From positions 62,001 through 126,000 of the forward strand of contig SVER01000002.1 of the NCBI GenBank assembly GCA_015057315.1: a stretch of DNA of 64,000 nt. Direction: 5' to 3'. How positions within the stretch are numbered: position 1 is the stretch's first letter; each line of letters begins with the position of its first letter. The notes under the pieces were generated by a model. That model was not told where the DNA came from, did no database searches, and was given only the letters and a program-made list of their open reading frames with translations. A program made the position numbers and the translations under genes. The DNA is from Pseudobutyrivibrio ruminis. GTDB taxonomy: Bacteria; Bacillota; Clostridia; Lachnospirales; Lachnospiraceae. Shown piece after piece: positions 58,801 through 64,000 of this stretch.

Positions 58801-59988
58801 GATCAGCATGAGCCATACAGAAATTTGGCTTTGTACTATACAAAACCTGATAATCCTTGGCGGGGATATGTTGATTTAAGTGGAAAGAACTTATTTACAA
58901 CAGCCATGATTGAATGTCCTGTTACAGTATCATATGGATATGGAAATATAAATAATGATCACTATGGTTACCAAGACCCAGGAATTGATTTAGTTCTTTC
59001 ACCAAAAACTATAGAGAGCGTTTCTATAGAAGCTACTGGTGATGAGCACTTCAAATTTAAAAATACAGTAAAATCAAAAGTTAATTTAACATTTAAGAAA
59101 GTGGTTGAAGGCGAAAACGTAAATCCTGATAGTCTTTACAGCATCAAGGTGGAGAAAGTTTCAACTGATAATGGTAAAGAGAAGACTGAGATTGTTGATT
59201 ACAAGAACGGTAAGGTTTATATAGGTAATAACGAAATATTAAATGCAAAATTAACAAGTGAGCAAAAGGGCGTAATCCTTGGCATTGGATGCCAAAATGG
59301 TATTTATAATATCTGGGCTGATCAGACAGTTTCTATTACTGGTTTGCCAGTAGGTGTTTATAGAATATCAGAGGTTGGAGCTTATGGTGGAGTCGAATTT
59401 AATCAGTTTGATGTTTCCATCCAATATGATGATAAGACTATTAAAGACGTTAAAGCAGATATTGAATGTGGTAACGGAGATAAATATGTAGAAATACATA
59501 ATAAACTAAAGCAGACCTATGGATGGAAGCTTAAGAAAGTTAGTGCCACATTAAATACAAAGACTTTGCCAGGTGCTAAGTTCACTTTAACTGGTAAAAA
59601 TCTTACATATTATGGTATCAGCGGTGAGGATGGATATGTAGGTTGGTATACATCCGATAGCTTTTCAGATGATTCTTTGGTTAATGAAATCGAAGATGGA
59701 AAATATATCCTTACGGAGATAGAAGCTCCAACTGGATATGCAATTAGTACTGAAAAGTGGACTGTTGAAATAAAGAAATACAAATCAGTTTCAGTTAAGA
59801 ATGGTAAAAATACAATTGCCAAGACTGACAAAAACAACCCAATTATTGAAGTAACTTTCGAAAACGAAGTTGCTTACACTCTTCCTGAAACAGGTGGAAG
59901 AGGTACCTATCTCTATACAATCGGCGGAATCTTGCTAATGCTAGTGGGGGCGCTGTTGTTATATAAAAATAAAATAAATAAAAAATAA
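55858..59988 (+). CDS. LPXTG-anchored surface/pilus protein with fibro-slime-like and Cna-B-like domains
   Basis: Signal peptide; DDDVFVYIDENLALDLGGIHGRVAGSINFATG; LPETGGRGTYLYTIGG..., TM, KNKINKK tail. Confidence 0.87.
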   Translation: MKNNLILKRIMSFGLAMALFISTPANAWADDVNPVPVETVIDDKLQANEADTERETVSEQDLATAAKGESESTATSSDVAENDSEETPTGKVVFTEEVETEDDDKTEETDEIEDTELDEEDTELEEIEDDEEVEIVDDANLVRIVAKKNVLNGAVKVSVKEITQESDEGQYNQMASVLNSENAADTSVVDFVAYDISLINENGEVVEPTGEVKVEFNNPSVDGLNDDSLSTEVYHYLDSSLNRMNEVASSTDSVEMITDHFSTYIIAIKGYRSGNIFDSKYVTVRSEQLDWKYSNSFPGMYSHEGDYANSYFYTNINGTNYRYYYPLELRVYVNGSAEPVETFSHAYFASNDVSINRDNFKINAEDYVVESVNFGVGPTYNKNGMQRQDGFGTYNIGFVNYMHTDEKKPQNDFYKNGVYNIVYPVNPQRNINYIDIYLKDSNLNVYSVQKAALIDYKDCFKAAVTNQNNQIVDAFNFSRNGGINNTAGNVFEGNNFHENATVYQGLANQKYYDKFNLADSIYMTQELFPSPDMLNENYDAAAYNVSVQFVKTDDGYYVMDSGKYGYDLVQDNGDPAIGTVSNHATLKVKNEPENGFWPFALSGYHFGMQIPLDFAISPNGKTVVNGQESDTVFEFSGDDDVFVYIDENLALDLGGIHGRVAGSINFATGMVHVEGDDYLGNGNRMNLRDKDFNFYDKIGMSREAFSKSAHTMHVVYFERGANESNCMIKYNFVPLNNKKVFKKSITIEKEWDDANNAELRPEQLKFNVCGSYSEEGNVKYVDLAGNSHDDKESAMTEVVVSADENWQKTINGLPVFFQNDARKKITWSVEEVVPEDYEQTGYEKWYSETTDITKEDLIPEPASEGGERYSHFDIEVNAVSDDNSVGARTIESIRDLNGNENCVSVLGYYDNYTWRPYEKSVPMYKHNNYEWRADHQAIGKNTVITFYVKYSGRNDYKLVIIDKNSYYPEGAKYYKHSTEFNDQHEPYRNLALYYTKPDNPWRGYVDLSGKNLFTTAMIECPVTVSYGYGNINNDHYGYQDPGIDLVLSPKTIESVSIEATGDEHFKFKNTVKSKVNLTFKKVVEGENVNPDSLYSIKVEKVSTDNGKEKTEIVDYKNGKVYIGNNEILNAKLTSEQKGVILGIGCQNGIYNIWADQTVSITGLPVGVYRISEVGAYGGVEFNQFDVSIQYDDKTIKDVKADIECGNGDKYVEIHNKLKQTYGWKLKKVSATLNTKTLPGAKFTLTGKNLTYYGISGEDGYVGWYTSDSFSDDSLVNEIEDGKYILTEIEAPTGYAISTEKWTVEIKKYKSVSVKNGKNTIAKTDKNNPIIEVTFENEVAYTLPETGGRGTYLYTIGGILLMLVGALLLYKNKINKK

Positions 59989-60007
59989 ATACAAAAGGAG
60001 AAAAGAA

Positions 60008-61372
60008 ATGAACAGAATTAAGAAAGTCATTGCCTTTGCTTTAATGATGGTAATGATGATGGCAATGAGCGTAACAGCATTTGCCGCAGACACAACAACA
60101 ATCACAGTTAAGAATCTTTCAGCTAATGAAGCTACTCAGGTTAGCATTTACAAAATTGCTGAAATCGGAAGTGGTAAATGGAATTTCTCACCATGGGTGA
60201 AAGATGACATGTACAAGGTCAATGGTGAAAAGTACGATTTTGAATTTGCTAAGATGGCAGATGCAGTTGCTAATGAAACTCCAGATCAGACTCTTACAAC
60301 AACTGTAGGAACTACTTCACTTACATTCACAGATGTAAAGGCTGGTGCTTATCTTGTATTAGCTGCAGGTGAGAAGACAACATACAATGTTATGGGTGTT
60401 GCAACATATAAGTATGATGATAATGGCAAGTTCGTAGCAAAGCCTGCAGAGGTTATTGCTAAGTCTACAGGTACTGTAGTAGTAAAGGATACAGATGATA
60501 CATTCGTTGCAGCTGGCGATACAGTAACATTCACAATTACAACAGAAGTCCCTTATATTGAAGAGGGTGCAACAGATAAGTCATTCACATTATATGAGAA
60601 TCCAACAAACTTAAAGAATCTTACAGTTACAAGCGTTAAGCTTGCAGATGCTGAGAAGAAGGCTGGTAATACATATAATCTTGTTGAAAGCACAACAGCT
60701 AAGTATGAATTAAATCTTTCTGATTTAGTTGCTGATAACAATGCTAATGCTGGTAAGAAGGTAGTTGTTACTATCACAGCAGTTGTTGATGGTGTTAACG
60801 GATATGAGAATACAGCTTGGTCAAACAAGTCTGATTCAAATGTTGATTATAAGACAAACACAGTTAAAGGCTTTACAGGTTCAATCACACTTCAGAAAAT
60901 TGATGCAACAACAAAGAAAGCACTTGCTGGTGCAAAGTTCAGCTTTGTAAAGAACGACGAGACACTTAAGTTTGTAGCAACAGAAAAAGCTGGTGTTTAC
61001 ACATTTGATAAGAATGGTTCTTTAACAGAACTTGAAGTAGCTGAAGATGGAACTCTTAAGGTTCAGGGTCTTTCTGAAGGAACTTATGAAATCATCGAGA
61101 CACAGGCTCCAGAAGGATACTCAATCCATGCAAACATTCCTTCAGTTCCAATTGAGCCAGAATATGCAAAGACAACTAGACTTTCAGTAGACGAAGCTAC
61201 AGCACATGTAAACGTTGGTGAAAACGCACCAGTTCCAGTAGATGATACAAGATTAACAACTCTTCCATTCACAGGTGGTATGGGTACAACAATCTTTACA
61301 GTACTTGGTGTAGCTCTTATGGCTATTGCAGCTGCTCTTTACTTTGCAACAAAGAAAACAGCAAAGAACTAA
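60008..61372 (+). CDS. Major pilin-like isopeptide-forming LPXTG protein
   Basis: Signal peptide; Cna-B-like GAKFSFVKNDE; LPFTGGMGTTIFTVLG sorting signal. Confidence 0.9.
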   Translation: MNRIKKVIAFALMMVMMMAMSVTAFAADTTTITVKNLSANEATQVSIYKIAEIGSGKWNFSPWVKDDMYKVNGEKYDFEFAKMADAVANETPDQTLTTTVGTTSLTFTDVKAGAYLVLAAGEKTTYNVMGVATYKYDDNGKFVAKPAEVIAKSTGTVVVKDTDDTFVAAGDTVTFTITTEVPYIEEGATDKSFTLYENPTNLKNLTVTSVKLADAEKKAGNTYNLVESTTAKYELNLSDLVADNNANAGKKVVVTITAVVDGVNGYENTAWSNKSDSNVDYKTNTVKGFTGSITLQKIDATTKKALAGAKFSFVKNDETLKFVATEKAGVYTFDKNGSLTELEVAEDGTLKVQGLSEGTYEIIETQAPEGYSIHANIPSVPIEPEYAKTTRLSVDEATAHVNVGENAPVPVDDTRLTTLPFTGGMGTTIFTVLGVALMAIAAALYFATKKTAKN

Positions 61373-61394
61373 TAAATAATTATTGATGAAGTAT

Positions 61395-61418
61395 TCCTGG
61401 CGGGGCAACCCGTCAGGA
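61395..61418 (+). promoter_or_regulatory. Intergenic hairpin between pilin and sortase
   Basis: TCCTGGCGGG-gcaa-CCCGTCAGGA, no T-run. Confidence 0.7.
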
Positions 61419-61449
61419 TGTACAACATCAAGGAGAGGACAGTAATTAC

Positions 61450-62313
61450 ATGAAGGCATTTTTTAAGAATAATTACAAGTTAATAGCTACTGGTGCCTTG
61501 ATGCTTGCTGGATTGTCCTTGCTGGTGTACCCACTTGTTGCCAACACATGGAATAATCATGTGCAGGCTACATTGGTGAACAATTACGCAGAGTCAGTGG
61601 AAAATGCTATCAAGGAAGGAACACTTGATATTGATGCTGAATTTGATAAAGCATATAGATACAATGAAGAGTTGTTGCCTAGCATTTTGCCAGATTCATT
61701 TGCAGAGGCTGAGGCCAACGGAGCAGATCAAACATATATGAGCATTTTAAATGCTAATGGGGATGGAATCATGGGTTATATTCAGATTCCTTCTATTAAT
61801 GTGAAGCTTCCTATTTTTCATACTACATCAGAAGATGTTCTTCAGACTGGTGTAGGTCATTTGGAAGGTTCATCTCTCCCAGTAGGTGGAGAGAGTACAC
61901 ATTCTGTTTTGTCGGCCCACAGAGGATTGCCAAGCGCGACTCTTTTTACAGATTTAGATAAGGTACAGATAGGCGATGATTTCTTTTTGATAATCATGGA
62001 TGAGTACATAGCCTATGAGGTTGACCAGATAGAAGTAGTGGAGCCAGACGATACTTCTCTATTGCAGGTGGAGAATGGTAAGGATTTATGCACTCTTATC
62101 ACATGTACTCCTTATGGTGTTAATACACAGCGTTTGATGGTTAGAGGACACAGAATTCCTTACACGCCAGAGCTTCTTGCGGATGCCAAAACACCTACTT
62201 TTGGTACAGTAAGTCTTCGCACTAATTACTTATTATGGGTAATTGTTGGCCTTGCTATTGTTACAGCTTTTATAATTGTTTTACATTTAATCGACAAAAG
62301 AAAGAGTAAATAA
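61450..62313 (+). CDS. Class C-type sortase
   Basis: GYIQIPSINVKLPIFH, SAHRGLPSATLFTDL, LCTLITCTPYGVNTQRLMVRG. Confidence 0.94.
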   Translation: MKAFFKNNYKLIATGALMLAGLSLLVYPLVANTWNNHVQATLVNNYAESVENAIKEGTLDIDAEFDKAYRYNEELLPSILPDSFAEAEANGADQTYMSILNANGDGIMGYIQIPSINVKLPIFHTTSEDVLQTGVGHLEGSSLPVGGESTHSVLSAHRGLPSATLFTDLDKVQIGDDFFLIIMDEYIAYEVDQIEVVEPDDTSLLQVENGKDLCTLITCTPYGVNTQRLMVRGHRIPYTPELLADAKTPTFGTVSLRTNYLLWVIVGLAIVTAFIIVLHLIDKRKSK

Positions 62314-62331
62314 ATCTGAAGGGAGAATTCA

Positions 62332-63408
62332 GTGAGAGGGTTAGCATTAAAAAGGAAAAACTTAATGGTGTTAGCTTTAGCAGCTGCTGTGGCAGTATCC
62401 GGATTTAGTTTTTATAGAGCTAATGCTGCATCTTATATTGATGAAAATAAACAGTGTTCTATCACGGTTCAAATTCCAACAGCATGTTTATATGAGGAAG
62501 GCAACCATACCGGGATTTCTGATGGAATCATTATGTATGATGGAGATGTTACTGTTAATTTTTACAAGATAGCTGAAGTAGAGCTTAACGGTTCCTACGG
62601 TAAAGCACTTGCAGATGTAGATTTATCTGTTCTTAATAATAAGGAAGTTTATGCTAAACAGTGGGAAGATTTGACGAATAATGCATACAAGGCTGTGAAG
62701 AACACTAAGCCTACCTACACTATGACAATCAATCCTTCAAAGGAAACTAAGAAGTCTATAGATGTAGATAGGGGATTATATCTCTATGTATGTGAGGATG
62801 TTTCTTCTGAAAGATATGACTTTACATTTACAAAATCTATGATATCAGTTCCATCCAGCTATTTGATTCAGGGTGCTACTAAGCTGGATGAAAACGGAAA
62901 TATAATAGAAGCTTCCAATAGCGACGAATGGTTATATAACGTGGATGTGGCAATTAAGTCTGTAGCAGAACAAAGACTTGCTAATCTTCAGATTAACAAG
63001 ACACTTAAAACTTTTAACAAATCACTTGGCAATGCTGCATTTGTATTTGATGTAACAGCTAAGCTTGATGGAAATACAGTATTTAGCAATGTTTACACAA
63101 TGAATTTTGCAGATGCGACTACACAGAGTATCAAAGTAGAAGGCATTCCTGCTACTGCATCAGTTACAGTAAAAGAAATCTATACAGGCGCAAGCTACAC
63201 ATTACAGTCAGATGATGATTTATCTAAAGAAACAGTTGTTTATGCTGATAAAGATGCATCGGTGGATTTTTCAAATGATTACGATGAAAGACTTGAACTT
63301 GGTGGAATTAGTGTAGAAAATCAATTCACAATGGAAGATGGGAAAATCTATTGGATAGATGAAAGTGGAAATAAGATAGAACAAAAAACAGTTGAAGGAG
63401 GCAATTAG
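62332..63408 (+). CDS. Secreted pilin-like protein, GTG start
   Basis: Signal peptide SFYRANA; FYKIAEVELNGSYGKAL pilin-like; no LPXTG motif. Confidence 0.6.
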   Translation: MRGLALKRKNLMVLALAAAVAVSGFSFYRANAASYIDENKQCSITVQIPTACLYEEGNHTGISDGIIMYDGDVTVNFYKIAEVELNGSYGKALADVDLSVLNNKEVYAKQWEDLTNNAYKAVKNTKPTYTMTINPSKETKKSIDVDRGLYLYVCEDVSSERYDFTFTKSMISVPSSYLIQGATKLDENGNIIEASNSDEWLYNVDVAIKSVAEQRLANLQINKTLKTFNKSLGNAAFVFDVTAKLDGNTVFSNVYTMNFADATTQSIKVEGIPATASVTVKEIYTGASYTLQSDDDLSKETVVYADKDASVDFSNDYDERLELGGISVENQFTMEDGKIYWIDESGNKIEQKTVEGGN

Positions 63409-63410
63409 TT

Positions 63411-63941
63411 ATGAAGGGCAGAAATTATTTGTTAGTTGCCGCAGCAGCTGTATTAGTTGCCTCTGCATCAATTAAGCCAGCTATGGCATATTTTACAGAT
63501 TCACATATTGCAGTAGGAGAGCGCACTATTAAGCTTGGAGACTCAAAGCTAACTCCACCTGAGGATAGTGTTTCAAATATGATTAAAACTGTAGCTATTA
63601 CAAACACAGGTGATTATGAAGTATTTGTTAGAGTAAAGGCTATTACACCTGAGGGTGTGAAGGTGACAATCAACAAAGAGAGTAAAGCTGATTGGGTTTT
63701 AGTTGGTGACTACTATTATTATGCTGCATCAGAAGATGTAGAAAACAACGGAACAGTTCTTCCAGTAAAAGAAACAACAAAACCTTTAAAGCTAGATATA
63801 GTTGAGCCTACTGATGAAAATTTAAAAGGACAGCCATTTAATGTTGTAATTGTTCAAGAAGCAACAAAGGTTTTATATCATGAAAATGGAAAAGCTTTTG
63901 CGGATTGGAAGCTTAAGATAAACGGGGAGGTAGATGACTAA
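63411..63941 (+). CDS. TasA/CalY-like secreted protein with SipW-type signal peptide
   Basis: MKGRNYLLVAAAAVLVASASIKPAMAYFTDSHIAVG...AITNTGDYEVFVRVK. Confidence 0.75.
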   Translation: MKGRNYLLVAAAAVLVASASIKPAMAYFTDSHIAVGERTIKLGDSKLTPPEDSVSNMIKTVAITNTGDYEVFVRVKAITPEGVKVTINKESKADWVLVGDYYYYAASEDVENNGTVLPVKETTKPLKLDIVEPTDENLKGQPFNVVIVQEATKVLYHENGKAFADWKLKINGEVDD

Positions 63942-64000
63942 TGAAAAAGATAGTTAAGAATCCCCTGATAGTACTAGCTGTAGGAATACTTATAGTGCTT
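63941..64000 (+). CDS. N-terminus of next CDS (MKKIVKNPLIVLAVGILIVL...), truncated by window
   Basis: TAATG overlap with upstream stop; hydrophobic start, possibly signal peptidase or TasA-like. Confidence 0.6.
   Translation, partial: MKKIVKNPLIVLAVGILIVL

Overview
Chromosomal window from an AT-rich Lachnospiraceae-like Firmicute (Butyrivibrio/Pseudobutyrivibrio-like by gene content; taxonomy is inference). The first ~45 kb is mostly sulfur/methionine and low-potential redox metabolism. It holds two adjacent operons of parallel design. Operon 1 (yezD-metK, ABC importer, SDR, radical SAM-like protein, NifH/NifD/NifK-like proteins, PPOX-fold protein, MTA/SAH nucleosidase) encodes a nitrogenase-like ATP-driven reductase. 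Operon 2 (ABC importer, paralogous radical SAM-like protein, MATE transporter, activase-HgdB fusion, HgdB-like protein, activase) encodes a 2-hydroxyacyl-CoA-dehydratase/double-cubane-type ATP-driven reductase. This pairing is my main candidate for an undescribed system. Downstream lie a protein-thiocarboxylate (HcyS/HcyF/HcyD/MetY/Sir-type) homocysteine operon with siroheme genes and an Rrf2 regulator, a cystine-type ABC operon, and metY-cysK. Five promoters of these sulfur genes carry the same ~16-bp operator, CCTAT(C/T)(A/G)ACCTAG(T/C)AG. The right ~18 kb has a LytTR two-component pair, GH3 glucosidases (one with permuted domain order), a glycosyltransferase, and a sortase/pilin locus with a TasA-like protein. 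Non-coding structure includes a 5-unit inverted-repeat array (45728-46073), seven perfectly 11-bp-phased hexamers upstream of the pilus genes (55748-55819), two related branched intergenic elements flanking the sulfite reductase gene, and an iterated CGTATATACG palindrome. No rRNA, tRNA, CRISPR array or transposase was recognised. All product calls come from reading the translations; no database search was run.
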